Shown here: piece by piece, positions 24,551 through 36,302 of the stretch
Layout: every line of letters starts with the position of its first letter
Position numbering within the stretch: the stretch's first letter is position 1
Source: Albifimbria verrucaria
Taxonomy: Eukaryota; Ascomycota; Sordariomycetes; Hypocreales; Stachybotryaceae
Direction of reading: 5' to 3'
Length of the DNA: 64,000 nucleotides
Assembly: GCA_020081605.1 (NCBI GenBank)
Contig: JAHREC010000041.1
Location: 1 to 64,000 of the forward strand
Program-made: the position numbers and the translations under genes
The notes under the pieces: generated by a model
Told to the model about the DNA's origin: nothing
The model's database searches: none
What the model saw: only the letters and a program-made list of their open reading frames with translations

Positions 24551-25349
24551 GGGATGGAAAGGAAGTTTTATTACCGAACTGTGCTGTCTCTGTTATGCCC
24601 ATATCCGTCACCATGGCAGGGAACACTAACTTGATTGATGAATTGTTTGAGAAGCCACCTGGGGAAGTGACTGCCGTACTTTATGTGACTCTTTTCCATC
24701 CACCAATTTGAACGTTCTGTCCGCTTGTTAGGCTCGCAAGCATTTCTTTCTTTCTTTCTTTCCTTCCTTGATTTTTTTAAATTTCCCTTACAAACATGAC
24801 AATCATCGTGACACGTCGCCTGGCAGATCTAAGCAAAACATCCCACTTCCTGTCATGCAATTGATGCATCTCCTGGTGAGCAGTAGGGCCGAGTTGACCT
24901 GCATGCCTAGCTTCAACAGGCAAACCCTCTGGGAGAGGGACGTAGATGATATGGGTGAGTTCATGGTAGTGATTGAGCCGAACAGCAGCCCATATGCAGG
25001 ATATCGTGCTTCGAGTGTTGGTACAGAATCAAAGTACCATGTCTTCTCACCAGAATCCAAGCAGCTAGTTCCGTCTCGACTATCCTTAACCCGCTGCCTT
25101 TAACCAATCTCTAGCCATCAGATGCGCCCACTCAAGTGAATCAGCTAGGTGAGATGTGCACCATATTCGCGCCACTCTCCTCTCCACCACCAACATGTAT
25201 CGAAGCCAACCATGATGTTGAGGGTAACACGGAGTGGAATTTACATGGGAGGGAAAGATGGCCACTTGAACCGGGTCAGTATTTGATAGCAGAGCAGATA
25301 GGCCTGTTGAGCAGTGAGGATTAGTTGCATCCTATTAGGCTACGACCAT
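24551..25349. other. Uncertain stretch with TTTC microsatellite
   Basis: A TTTC repeat lies at 24743-24763. Plus-strand frames at 24768-25103 and 25136-25324 may be upstream exons of the next candidate gene, but no junction can be shown. Confidence 0.35.
24743..24763. repeat. TTTC microsatellite
   Basis: About five tandem TTTC units, continuing into TTCC units on the right. Confidence 0.85.
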
Positions 25350-26189
25350 AAGTTCGTCTACTGATCAAAGGCTGGTATACAAAGGTTCCACCTGGGTGCC
25401 ATCATTCTTTCTCACGAGGAAATCGACAGGGGCATCGATATGCTGACGATTGTCACCGAATTTGTCCAACACTTCGAGACCTTGCATGAGCCCACCTTTC
25501 TGTTATGGGGTATCAGACACTTGGACATTGGTGCGGACCCTGAGACCACGCTCGCCTTCATAATCAATTGTGCCAAGCTCGACGTCATTCAGATAAGAGA
25601 CTATGGTGATGAAGATGATTGGATCCCCGTATTCATAGAACTATCACGGAGGCATCCAGCTCTTAAGGCCCTGAGCATGAGGGTTGAAGGTCGACACACT
25701 ATGCATACATATAATAAAACTCTTTCCTGTATCACCAGGAGGTTTAAATTGCTAAGATGCCTGATGTACTGCGCACCCAATGATCTCACCACAGACGATG
25801 AATTTGTGAGTGGAAAATAGAGTGTCATACTGAATGAAACTGACAGGTTCCAGGAGACTTTAAGTACCTTTACAAGAACTCTATTAGAGGAGAATAGGTC
25901 TTTAAGGACCTTCGCATTATTCATGGACGCTGACATGGTCTATGAAGCACATTTCATCTCGGATCATGATGAGAGCCTCCAGAATACCTACGGACCAATT
26001 GATACATGGTTCGAGGAGTTCGTGGAGAAAATTGCAGGAAGATATCTCCAGTCCGTTTATGTTCTAGCTGAAAATGCTCGTCAACCGTGGACGTTTTTGG
26101 TTCCCGCACAAGTCTCAATAATCAGATCGACGTCTCTATATACGAAACCGAAATCGAGCCAGAGAGAAAAATCCTCGAGTCATGGATAG
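25350..26189 (+). CDS. Hypothetical protein, F-box/LRR-like style
   Basis: The frame through 25440-25803 reads FHLGAIILSHEEIDRGID, then LTIVTEFVQHFETLHEPT, PVFIELSRRHPALKALSMRV and RFKLLRCLMYCAPNDL, the rhythm of fungal F-box/LRR-like proteins that list solitary peaks of hydrophobic residues. A GTGAGT donor follows at about 25807 with a CTGACAG acceptor at about 25847, after which another frame continues: QETLSTFTRTLLEENRSLRT, DTWFEEFVEKIAGRYLQSVYVL. The predicted junction is off by one base, so either the intron edges differ or there is one more indel. The true start is upstream and not found; the 3' end is unclear after about 26110. No specific function can be given. Confidence 0.5.
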
Positions 26190-29100
26190 GACAAAGGAAG
26201 GCAGGTTGAGGCACTCGAAGAAGGGTGCATATCAAATCATCCGGAATCTATGAGCCATGAGTCCGTGACCATGTCCAGAAAAAGAGGGTAAAATCAGGCA
26301 GTTAATGAAGCACCATTTATTCTAAAAAAGACGCATAGTTATATAGTTTTTAGCATGTTTGTATGGTTTTTAGGATTCCAGTCTGAAGCACAGAAGGACC
26401 CTCCACTGCGGGTGACGGCAGTAGCCATGATGTCTGCGGCATGTAAACCGTTTCTGCCATCTCTAGATTTCCCTCTAATGTTAAGACATTGGTTGTCAAG
26501 CCGCACCTTCCATATCACGTCTCTACAACTCTCGCGGGTGATAGAGCCGGTGCTTCGGCTACTGTTGTTGCCAATTCGACATTTCTGCCATTTTAACGTC
26601 AATGGCTCGATACTTCTAGCGAGGGACACGTATTTTCGGTGAGAAGTGTGGTACTTTTCAGATGATCCTTAAACGTACGACGCTGTGGCCGGGCTGAGTG
26701 CCCCCACCCGTGCGCGCGGAGTAACTGTTCACTACCGACCACTTCTGTGGCTCTCTGCCAGAAACGAAGACGGTAGGTAAATCTTGAATCCTGAAATTCG
26801 GTCTTGAAAGCCTCCAGCTCTTGAGCCAGCGCATTGAGGCAGGTTTCCTGGTGCAGCACCCACCACATCGTTTCCTTGGTAGGCCTTCGAAATGCTCGAA
26901 ACTGGATCGACGCACTTCCTTTCTGTTGCCCAAGTGGTCAGTGATTTCTACGCACTAAATTCAACATTGGTTTCATCTGCTCAGAGCGAGATAACACGCA
27001 ACTCGCCAAATCATCTTTCCAAATGGGGATGGAGCGTTTAGTCAGGAGCTCGCTGCACGGGGTAGGTTTAGACGCCGTGGCTATCTTCCTCCGTGTCCTG
27101 GGTCGCATCAGTCGGGGGTAGCGCACCGGCAACGCCATCCATGACAGTCCACTAATCGCGGCGGGGTGCTCAAGGTAACGACAGGTGGCCACCAGTCCGA
27201 CCGAACCAGTATCGCCGTCAGTCCACCGACGGATAGAAATGCTCGAGGAATTTTGGAAGAATCCGCCAATGGCCGACCCTTCATAACCATTCTCCAGTGA
27301 ATCTCGACATCCCTTCGACTTTAACTGTGATTCATTAAATCGAGAGCCGGTGGACCCTTTCTCGACAGCGTGTGCGGCTCGTTCAGCAGCTCGCAACTAT
27401 CTCCGAGTAGCCCGGACCATTCGGTTTTATTAATGAGCTGAAATGGAAGTTTGGGAAAAACACGAGTATAGTCAGGATCTGCATATCCTAACCAGGTAGG
27501 CGGAAAAGCAGCGCCGTACTACAGTAGTTTGCTTTGGGGCAGAGTTAGCTCGCAACCTCGTTGGCAAAATAAGCACCGTTTCGTTTTGTCTACCTCTCCA
27601 ACTTGCTTCAACTGCTGAGCAAGTCCATCTCGCATTTTGCAAGGAATTGACCAGCGAAGCGAATAGTGAGCCTGAAGGCGTGATAGTATACCGTCCCTGC
27701 TTCTACTCTCCACGGTTCGTAGGTTGGCCAAGGCCGCGGCTGTGTCGTTCAGAAAGTTTCAGGCCTTATTATGATCTCAGCCAAATGCGCTTCCCGTGGC
27801 CGCCCCGTTCCTAGCAATGTACCGTTCATGAATAGGTGTGGCAGCGGCTGTCACCAGTCGCTGGAGGGCCTATTGGGTCCCGCACCCGTTTCCCTTTCCT
27901 TTCTTGAAGCCCACTACGTGATTCTGCGCAATACGCACCATGTGGTTCTGCGCAGCTTTCATGGCCTGTGCATTATTTGCTTCTGCGCTATTCTCGAGCC
28001 AACGCAATCTACACGCCAGGGTCCAACGCAGCTCGCACGACAAGGCCTCGCGCAATGCGCACTACGTGATTTTACCTGGCAAGAATAGTTTCAGTCACGT
28101 AGATATGAACATTTCCATAGTTCCTTTTTTCTTCTCCTCGGGCTGCTAGGCACTACAATGTCCCCTAGCTAAACACGTCAACTCGGGTGAGGAGCCGCCT
28201 AAGATATTTTGCGACAGGCCTAGAACAGCTTGCCCACCAATAATCCCTTTGAGTTCTTGACGCTATGATGAAAAAAAGGGTTCAGATCATAGATAGTGAT
28301 GCGATATCAACGAGTGGTTTGCACAGCATGGAGTCTATTGAAAGGGCTTTAGACTTGTTTCCGTCTTCACCCCACGTCTGTCTGGTTTGTCGACTTCACG
28401 ATGCATCCATGCGCTGATGAACCTCGACCCATTTCACCGTATTTTACACCATCTTTTCAGACCATGTTCCGCCAGGGCTTCCATAATGAATGCGAACAAA
28501 AAGAGAGACATACGTTTGAGTTTATAGTAATGAACTAAGGTGTTGTGCAACCCATCTGATCTTCCCCATATGTTTCCCAGATAAGTAGGGAAGCTGAGGG
28601 ATAGGCAGACATGTAGGACTTCATAGGTAAGACCAACAAAAGAGGTTACCTTTTTCGTGATATAATGTCCAATCTTCACATTGTTGATGCTCAACTTTTT
28701 AAACCAACATGAGGATCGTAAATGTAGATGCATCACCTGTTTAATGGAAAAGACGTCCATCGCGCTTATGTGGGTTTTATTTCAACAATGTACAGCCTCG
28801 TATGAATGGATTGGCATGTGGTTGCCGCTCTCGCGGCAGCCGGGATTAGAAGTATGCGGGGCTGGTTTAAAAGGATCATTACAGGCGGTTACCATGTTTG
28901 GGATTCGCTGTTTTCGGTGTCGAAATGAGGCTACCACGAAATGCACCAGTGGAAGATCGAAAGTGATCCATGAAGTGCCCTTAGCGTGGCGACCCCGAGC
29001 GAGGCGCGCACTACTGTCCGCAACCCAAGCCTGCGTTGGGCACTCCAACTGTGTTGCGGGATCAAGCAACGGGAATGTCGTTGTGTGAACTCGTTTCCCG

Positions 29101-30350
29101 GGTATAACAACACTGCCTAGTTCTCCGTGCATGCAAAGACTACTGTGTAGTTGAATTGCGAACCAAACGTATAGACTATGTTAAGCATGATTTATGATCT
29201 TTTGCGGCAACAATTTGCCACTGCATTAGATTAAGGCAACCGCAGTGTGGACCACTTACCACAGGCTGTCCCTTGAGTCTGTCGCCATGTTTGCTTTTCG
29301 CTCCTGCACACCCGCGGCTCCGCCACTGACCATGGCAAGTCTTGTGACGGAGCTGTCCCACTCTGCAACCTCGATGTGCCGCATACTTGAACCCGGCAGG
29401 CAGCTTAGGTCATTCAATGACACCTTTGTGTGGCTTGGTCCCACCAGCAGTGCTTGCCTACGTGCTTCTCAACCTGGGCCGCTTATTGTCTGGTGTCATC
29501 TTTGGAATTTACACTTTTAGTGCTGTCGGTGTGCTTTGTTTCAGAGGAAAATGAATTAGACGATAATACGTGGCGGAGGAGAGTGAGGCGGACGAGACCG
29601 ATGCATATCATTACAATATGCCTATCTCAACTAACACGAATCGAGCCGAGGTCCCTACGTACAAAGTAAACAAACCCTGATCCGGGCCGATCATTCTCAC
29701 TCAGACCTGCTCCAATTTGGAGCTAACAAAGCCGTCTTATCATGGTTTCAATAGCAGTATGTCCTCCTCGTGCCAAGCAACACAGTTTATTCTAAGCAGC
29801 GTGCCACAGATTATTCCGGGTCACTTCTCCGTCACGATTGGAGCCATACGGTTGGATAGCATGTCCGGCGCTGTCTTCATCAGACCAGGCCGTTACCAAA
29901 ACTGCATCTGTACAATGGCTGCGTTGGGCAGCTTCAATGCAGTGACCACCAAATTCATCTGCCAAGTGTGGGGATTGAGATGCGGACTCTTCAAGAGATC
30001 GCGGCCCCATTCTAACCTATCGTGGAGATGCTTTGTTGCGTGGAGGGGTTATACCAGTCTCAAATTCCTGTCGAGCTTGCGGTAATAAAATCGAGCAGCC
30101 CAGACTTCCGGCTCGACGAAGCTACTGTTGCCACTCTTTTTCAGATTGGCGTGGGTGGGAGGCCACAAAACGCACTGAAAGGACTGTTTTCCTGCCCCCT
30201 CGGTGGATTCAAACAAAAGAGACATTGGTCGATGGTTCGAGAGTACAACAGTCGCAATGGGACGTGGTTGACGTTGGCATGACTGCAAGCTCTTCTTGCG
30301 ATAGACGACATGGCTCTGCACCAGGAACCACTACAAATTCGTGTGCCATA
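26190..30350. other. Long stretch without supported genes
   Basis: Many short frames exist on both strands (for example 26599-26868 and 26938-27396 on the minus strand), but none carries a recognised motif or consistent exon structure. I see no transposase, reverse transcriptase or terminal repeats. A small degenerate 24-bp repeat occurs near 27912-28076. Confidence 0.4.
27912..28076. repeat. Degenerate 24-bp repeat units
   Basis: A unit starting CACTACGTGATTCTGCGCA at 27912 is followed in phase 24 bases later (27936) by CACCATGTGGTTCTGCGCA, and a third partial copy (CACTACGTGATT) preceded by GCGCAATGC is at about 28060. In one plus-strand frame the unit would read HYVILRNT, a whole number of codons, but no gene is established. 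Confidence 0.6.
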
Positions 30351-30593
30351 GACGTTATTGAGGAAATATAGCGAATCTAAAGTTAGAAGATGGCCCAAGG
30401 CCATTTGAAGAGCAAGACTACGTGGCCGATGGTTGCACTAATACAGATCACCAAGTAGCCTCAGATGAAATTGAAGAGGACTCGGATGATGAGCAGGATC
30501 AAGATTACTGGCAGTGGGATGCTGAGAAACAACGATACCGGCACTGGGATGAGTCGCAAAAAGGTGGGTATACTTCCCGGAGACATTCCATTG
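30351..30593 (+). CDS. C-terminal piece of an unknown fungal protein
   Basis: The frame reads NLKLEDGPRPFEEQDYV, an acidic stretch EIEEDSDDEQDQ and then DYWQWDAEKQRYRHWDE, a tail often seen at the end of fungal proteins of unknown function. One base after SQK the frame must shift by one to give WVYFPETFH and a TGA at 30591-30593, which matches the usual tail (W-[IV]-Y-[FY]-P-E). The upstream body of the gene could not be traced between 29.7 and 30.35 kb. Partial and probably frame-broken. Confidence 0.42.
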
Positions 30594-31223
30594 AGATACG
30601 ACCAGAAGCCGACTTTTAGATCAAGGCTAGGCATGTCTGGGGGTGGAACACCGCCAAGACGGTCAAAGATTCGATTGAGCCATCGCAGCTACGGCTTTGC
30701 AGTATTTTCATTCCGCCCTGTATTGCAGCTGTGACCCTCCCATCATCACCATAAGCCAACTATTGTCGTTTGATAACATATGGGCTGAGAGGCCTATTGG
30801 AATCATTTCATTTGGCGCCAGGGGTGCCGTACATGAGAAAGTAGATGAGTGAGTGTATGATACATGATAGAATCGGCAGTAAGAACTTTCCTAGGGAACC
30901 CTCCTAAGCAGAAACATTGCGGTGGTTGAGTAGCCAGTTACTGCTCAGCAAAGGCGGCCATCCCCACGGCAGAGTCAAGTATTTCACCATCAAGCGGCGC
31001 AATCAGAAAGGACCCATTCGAACCATTCTAGGAACCAATGCGCTCAGTCTCTGTAGTTTTCTTTTGCAATTGCCCAGGCCACTTGCACGACTCTCTTCCA
31101 GCGTCATCGAAATCTGACCATACCCCTGAAGCGCAAGCCGTCTCATTAGTGAAGCCCCATCGCTCAACCCTTTCCTGCTCTGTCTCGCATTGCAGCGGTC
31201 AAGCATCAGTATTATCGTAAGGG
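30594..31223. other. Intergenic, nothing recognised
   Basis: Only shadow frames are seen. The right end is the 3' flank of the four-TM protein gene. Confidence 0.45.
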
Positions 31224-31727
31224 TCAAGCCAGAAGGAAGCAGATAGAGAGACCCATCAGCAGCCCTGAACATGTTCCCCAATAAATTATGTCATAATGGT
31301 AAATCCTATTACCAAAATCCAACATTTTGGCGAGAGACTGGAAACCTTGAACATAGTATACAACATAGTACCCAATGGTGACCATAAACCGAACTAGGAT
31401 CATCTGAGAGACCAAAAGTAGCAACAATAGAGTCATAGGAACTTCTCTCGCCCATCTCGCAATGCGGACAAAGACAGCTCCATATGCGATCAACAAGACA
31501 TAAGCGAAGATAATAGTGGCGGCCAAGATCACGCCATTGCGAGGAGTGCCTTGTAGTTGCTCCGGATTCTTGTCTTGAATGAGCCCAGAGTCGACATAGT
31601 TCGACCTTGCTCGGCGCAATGAGGCTGCGAGGTGCGCATTTAGAAGGTTGTGACCGGCGATGACGAAATAGAGCAAGCAGAGATATTGTACTGCAAGTTG
31701 GCCGCCAATTGAGGATGCGGGAGCCAT
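31224..31727 (-). CDS. Four-TM integral membrane protein, unknown
   Basis: Complete 167-residue frame from an ATG in strong context (ACCATGGCT) to TGA. Four hydrophobic segments are visible: about residues 9-30 (LAVQYLCLLYFVIAGHNLL), 64-88 (GVILAATIIFAYVLLIAYGA), 97-127 (TLLLLLLVSQMILVRFMV and on) and 147-167 (YWGTCSGLLMGLSICFLLA), the last at the very C-terminus. A basic loop RRARSNYVDSG follows the first helix. It resembles lineage-specific fungal membrane proteins with no assigned function. It is one of the few genes here with an undamaged frame. Confidence 0.65.
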   Translation of the reverse strand: MAPASSIGGQLAVQYLCLLYFVIAGHNLLNAHLAASLRRARSNYVDSGLIQDKNPEQLQGTPRNGVILAATIIFAYVLLIAYGAVFVRIARWAREVPMTLLLLLLVSQMILVRFMVTIGYYVVYYVQGFQSLAKMLDFGNRIYHYDIIYWGTCSGLLMGLSICFLLA

Positions 31728-33722
31728 GGTTTCGTCAAGAGTTTAGTTCGAAAAGTATTGGTGTGTTTGGGTTTCGAATGAGCGATTGGTTGGAAAGAAT
31801 GAGACCTGCTGGTGAAGGCGACCAGAGACGGGGTAGATCTGTGTAAATAATTGCTTGAGCACCTGTGTTGGCAAGATAGAGCGTCAATTTAACCCCGGAA
31901 GCCGGCAAAGGCCCTCCGCGACCACTTGCTCATTTATAGTCAGTTCAGGCGTCACTATAGGTGCGGGTTGAGTTGCGGCTGATGAGGTGAGGTAGATGCG
32001 AGAGGTCCAGGCCCACCATGTCCCCATCGTAGGGGGCTATGGCGATTCGAAACCCACTACGTATATCAACCTTGAAACAGGGATACGTCCCACACGATGT
32101 AGAGAAGTATGATCCAGCCGCTCTTGCTTAGTGAATGAGTGCTAGAGCACAGCGTCGCCGATGTGTTTGCAAGCGACATATTCTCGAGATCTTGCCACTA
32201 TCTAACCTTCCAACTCGAAATCGACATAAACATTGGATCGTCTTTTTGAGCCAAGAGTTACGCCCAAACCTCATTAATCGGCAAGACCGTAAGTATAGTT
32301 GCTGTGGTGGATGTGAAGATGAGTTTGATGATCAGTGGCACAATCCTGCTTTGCTTAAACACTCAAATAAGGCGTACGACGAAAGAGAGATTTTGTTCCG
32401 AGCGTAGAAATCCACGACTAGGAATTATTATCAAGGTCATTGCGGATCTTGGCTGGGATTCTAACCATTCAAAGGGAGAATCCAGGGTCAAAGTGCCATC
32501 TTGCTTCCCGACACATCATCCAGTCAGAGTCAAGGTCATGTTCCTCTCATCATCAGTTCTGTATAGGTAGTATGGTGTTTACACGTACGGTGTCGCTTGA
32601 AAACCATGATGACACGCCCAATATACACTGATCGAATCACGAATGTGCTGGTCCTGTTATGGCATCTTAGTCTCCATCCTCAACCTTCGTAAGTGCAATC
32701 CATTGAAGTTGCCTATCTAGTGGCGTAATGAGGGCTTTTCACACTACAAAGCCTTCGCGATTATTTGTCTCTGCATAAAGGGAGGTTTCGGAACAAATGA
32801 GAGTCATGAAGTGCGCCTGAGGACCATACTGGATATGAGACTAGCGGGCTGTGGGCTCGAAGTAAATGAACAAATATGCTGATGAAGAATTAACACTTGT
32901 TAACACTCTCATTTAGACAGGTGCACGAACTCGCATAGAGCACAGATATTCGATAGTACTATCCCTTACATCTTTCTCCTGTCTGCGCAAGGTCCAAACT
33001 TTACACATCCCATTAGCCAGCCACTAGATTTGTGTGAAAATCAGGAAACACAAGACAAAATTTGTGTCTCACCAGAGGAAGACGATATGTCCAGTTCAAA
33101 GCGAACATTGCTCCAAGTATCGGCCATACAGCCATCCGAAGTTCGGGCAGTAGTATAGCCAAATGGGTCAGCCGGGCTAGCCGAGTGATAGATACATTGT
33201 CTGAGGGAGGGTGCGGCACATATACCCGTGCGACAAAGCTCAGTAGCAGTATATGTGACGGATTTTCTGTCAATTACTAGCTTTCGATTTTTAGTCCGGG
33301 AACCTGCTAGGAGTCCTCAACCATTCCTAGGTGTCTCAACGATGACATTGTCCGCAAAACTAGTTACTACCGTTGTTAAAGTAATGGTGTCACTGCCATA
33401 CTTGTTCCTGCCTACTTGTCCATGCTGCATATGCTATGTAGATCTCCGCAAAGTCACCAAATACCGGGCTTTCTACTATCAGCCAATTTGCTATTTCATC
33501 CGGTTTGATTGGATCAGGCCCATGTCTAGTACGTAAACGTGGCGTTCCCACATTCAATGAGATAGAATTGTCATAGTTGGTCAAACGCAGCCTACAACGC
33601 CTGCATCTCTTGATCCAAAGCCTATTCAGCATGTTGGAATTTAACATTTCTTAAAACTCTCCGCCAATTTCCTTGGCATGGAGAGAAGAAAGGATGAAGG
33701 CGGACATTTTTCGTTACTAAGA
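31728..33722. other. Gene-poor stretch
   Basis: The left part is the probable promoter of the membrane protein gene. Frames at 32135-32407 (+) and 33013-33273 (-) show no recognisable family and are best treated as chance. Confidence 0.4.
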
Positions 33723-33971
33723 TTAACGGCTGCGTCTTCCTACAACATAATTGCAGCCTTGTGTAGGCACTCTGTTAGCCCAGTACACAGCAGGAAGAGG
33801 GACAACGGAACCATATCTATTATAAGAAATTAATCTGCCGCTGCTGTCGTATGTAGGGCCATCTGTGTACCCTTGCCTGAACCGAAGGCTGATAGAGTTT
33901 CTCAAGTGAGTTCTCAAAATGCGGCAGTGCTCGCTGTTGAGCAGGGTATTATTGTGCTTAGTCATACGCAA
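33723..33971 (-). CDS. Small hypothetical protein, 80 residues
   Basis: Frame to TAA with an internal ATG start at 33965 (MTKHNNTLLNSEHCRIL). It contains SISLRFRQGYTDGPTYDSSG and AVYWANRVPTQGCNYV, with a protein-like mix of aromatic and polar residues. No signal peptide and no known family. It may be an exon of a larger gene or a chance frame. Confidence 0.3.
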   Translation of the reverse strand: MRMTKHNNTLLNSEHCRILRTHLRNSISLRFRQGYTDGPTYDSSGRLISYNRYGSVVPLPAVYWANRVPTQGCNYVVGRRSR

Positions 33972-34128
33972 CGGTCAGGAATCTGGCTTTAGCGGTTTCC
34001 AGCTTTTCTGTTTCAGTCCGCGATGCTTCACGGACGAATATTTATCCGAAGCCGTTCGTTTAGGCAGCAAGGCCCGGTTGGCTGCATAAGGTCTTAAGAT
34101 CCTCAACTGTCGAGATCATGCAGGCAAC

Positions 34129-35366
34129 ATGGAAAGTTCAGGTCCCGTTGCTAACTACTCTGGATCAGACAGGCAATATCTCGATGCTAAAACACCACCA
34201 GAAGGCCGTGATCCGTGGTCTTTGACTCCTCCTTCATCATCTAAAAGGCCGTCATTGTCGGAGCTACGCGTGCGCGACGCGGTGGAAAATCTTCTGACCT
34301 GGGCTGAAACAGGCGATAAGAAAGAATTGAGATTTTGCTTGACGCCACGGGAGTATTCTCAAGTGAAGGAGGGATTGGCAACCAGAAAAGGTGTAAATGC
34401 TCAAATTGAAGACAAGATACCGTACGTTACGAGTGACCGGCAAAATGTATAACTCGCTAAAACAATTCGCAGATTTGACTATGATCCTGATTCTGGAATC
34501 GCTTCGATCTGCATGCCTAGCCCAATTCACGACTGTTTTTCCGCCCTTATCGCAAAGGACATAGACAAGGAGCTTGAATCGATCGCTACAGACAATCATG
34601 GAATAATCGCGAGATTTGTTCACCAAATTAAAAATGCCGGTTCTTCCCGTGTTATTTTCCATGCAACCGGTGAGGATGAACCTATCATTCATTTTCCAGA
34701 AAGACATCCAGATGGTCAGTTCCAGCATGAGGAGGCTCAATATGCCGGACTGATACTTGAAACGTCTTTTTCTCGTGATTGGAAAGAGCTTGAGAAGAGA
34801 GCTAGACAGTACATAGAGTATTCAGGTGGTGAGATCAAAGCAGTCTTGGGGTTCGATATCAATGGCAGTTCAGGTAATTCAACGGTGTCTCTTTGGCGGC
34901 CCATCTTCGTCCAGACAAACGAAGGTGAATCGGTGGAAACAGTGGCAGTGATTGCAAACCAGGTAGGTCAACTCACCTGTTCAGTTCTAGGTACAGGAGC
35001 TAAATTTACGCAGCCATTCCGGTCTCCCACTGGAGAGGTCTTGAATCAGAAGCAGCTACTTCGTCTAAAGCTTAGTGACTTTGCCCCAGACAAGCTCTGC
35101 CAAGATTTTGGGGAAGTGGAGATGTCGATAGGATTCGGTAAACTAGCGGAGTTCTTGAGTGATGCAGAGAAACTGCGAAAATCGAGGGAGGACAGGGGTG
35201 TGGTGTCAGATCAGACCGAAAAGTCAAGAGACTCAAGATCGTCTCCAGTTCTCCAGAACACATGCGATCGGATGACGAACAGTTGTTTCAAAAAGCAGAG
35301 CAGACGGCCGCAGATGCGGAGTCTTTGAGAGATTACAACTTCGAGTTGCCGAGAAAAAGAAGATAA
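34129..35366 (+). CDS. Fungal PD-(D/E)XK-like family protein
   Basis: About 395-residue protein of a fungal family with a restriction-endonuclease-like core. The ATG at 34129 opens exon 1 (MESSGPVANYSGSDRQYLD; LRVRDAVENLLTWAE; CLTPREYSQVKEGL), which splices across a 51-bp GT-AG intron (34422-34472) to FDYDPDSGIASICMPSPIHD. The core reads FPERHPDGQFQHEEAQYAG, LILETSFSRDWKELEKRARQ, YIEYSGGEIKAVLGFDI and STVSLWRP, matching the family order H-PD-x-F ... E-x-S ... YI-x2-S-x-G-x-I ... V-G-x-D-I ... S-x-WRP. A one-base loss in an A run at about 35220 breaks the frame; the other frame gives SSSPEHMRSDDEQLF, a conserved acidic tail and the stop at 35364-35366. No function is proven; catalytic activity is only suggested by the fold. 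Confidence 0.7.
34422..34472 (+). other. Intron of PD-(D/E)XK-like gene, 51 bp
   Basis: GT-AG intron (donor GTACGT, branch-like GCTAAAAC, acceptor CGCAG). Splicing completes a proline codon and joins QIEDKI to the conserved FDYDPDSG. Confidence 0.8.
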
Positions 35367-36302
35367 TTCAATGTTTAATGAGTCGTCCGCGGGACCGTCT
35401 TTTAATTGACGATTATTTGTTGCCATGACAGCAATGTGCTATATTGTATTTCTAAAGGATAGTGTTAGAATATTGTTGCGGGCGGCGAGATAATAGATGT
35501 GTACATTCGAATGGAAGAGTTAGGTACCGGTAAATTTGAGCCAGTCTATTATTTCGAAAGTCGTGATGCACAAGACATCATTCAGGAACATGGATATAAT
35601 TACTAGCGGAAAGAGTTGTATTTAACCAAAATGCTGAGAGCCGAGAATATGCCAGATAGCAGACATGGCAAGCTAGGGGTCGAGAGCATGGTTGTTTCCT
35701 TGTCAATACCTCCGTTCAAGAACGTGTGTGCGGCGATGGGTGTTTATCAATCTGTCCTTGGCGGTATATATTGCTTGCTCTAAGCAACTCAATGTAGAGC
35801 ATCGAGCACATGAGGTAAGTTGTTATCTCAACGTCAATGATGCCTTAAGATCCACGTTTCCAAAGAACAAGGAAAAGGAAGTAGGGAAAAAGGGGAAAAC
35901 AGGGTGCATGGGGGTGGAAATACAATATAAAAACACAAAGAAAAAAATGAAAGGAAAACTACTTGGGAGAATACAGTGCGATGTTCTTAGTTCCACCTTC
36001 ACGGAAGGTGGGTTGTTTGTGAGCTAGCACAAGTGACGAGAAGAGCAAATGCATAGAGCACTGATGTGATCTTGGCCGGTCTTACCTGCCTCATCATCCG
36101 AAGAGAGAAACGCCAAGATGATGTTAGAGAGGGAGACGGCCTTGAACTTGGGCTTGCAAAGTCTTTCGTATGGATGGCAGATTGACCATCCCTTGGGTCA
36201 TATGCATCCCCGGTGCTAAATTCCACATGCGATATGTTGTCCCTTCATAAACATTTCCTGCACCTTGGTTGGTTCATGGTACTACCCAATCCCAAAACGT
36301 TT
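35367..36302. other. Intergenic between 3' ends
   Basis: Tail-to-tail spacer between the PD-(D/E)XK-like gene and the F-box/ankyrin gene. Short frames (35692-36027 +, 35999-36226 -) have no recognisable signature. Confidence 0.45.
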
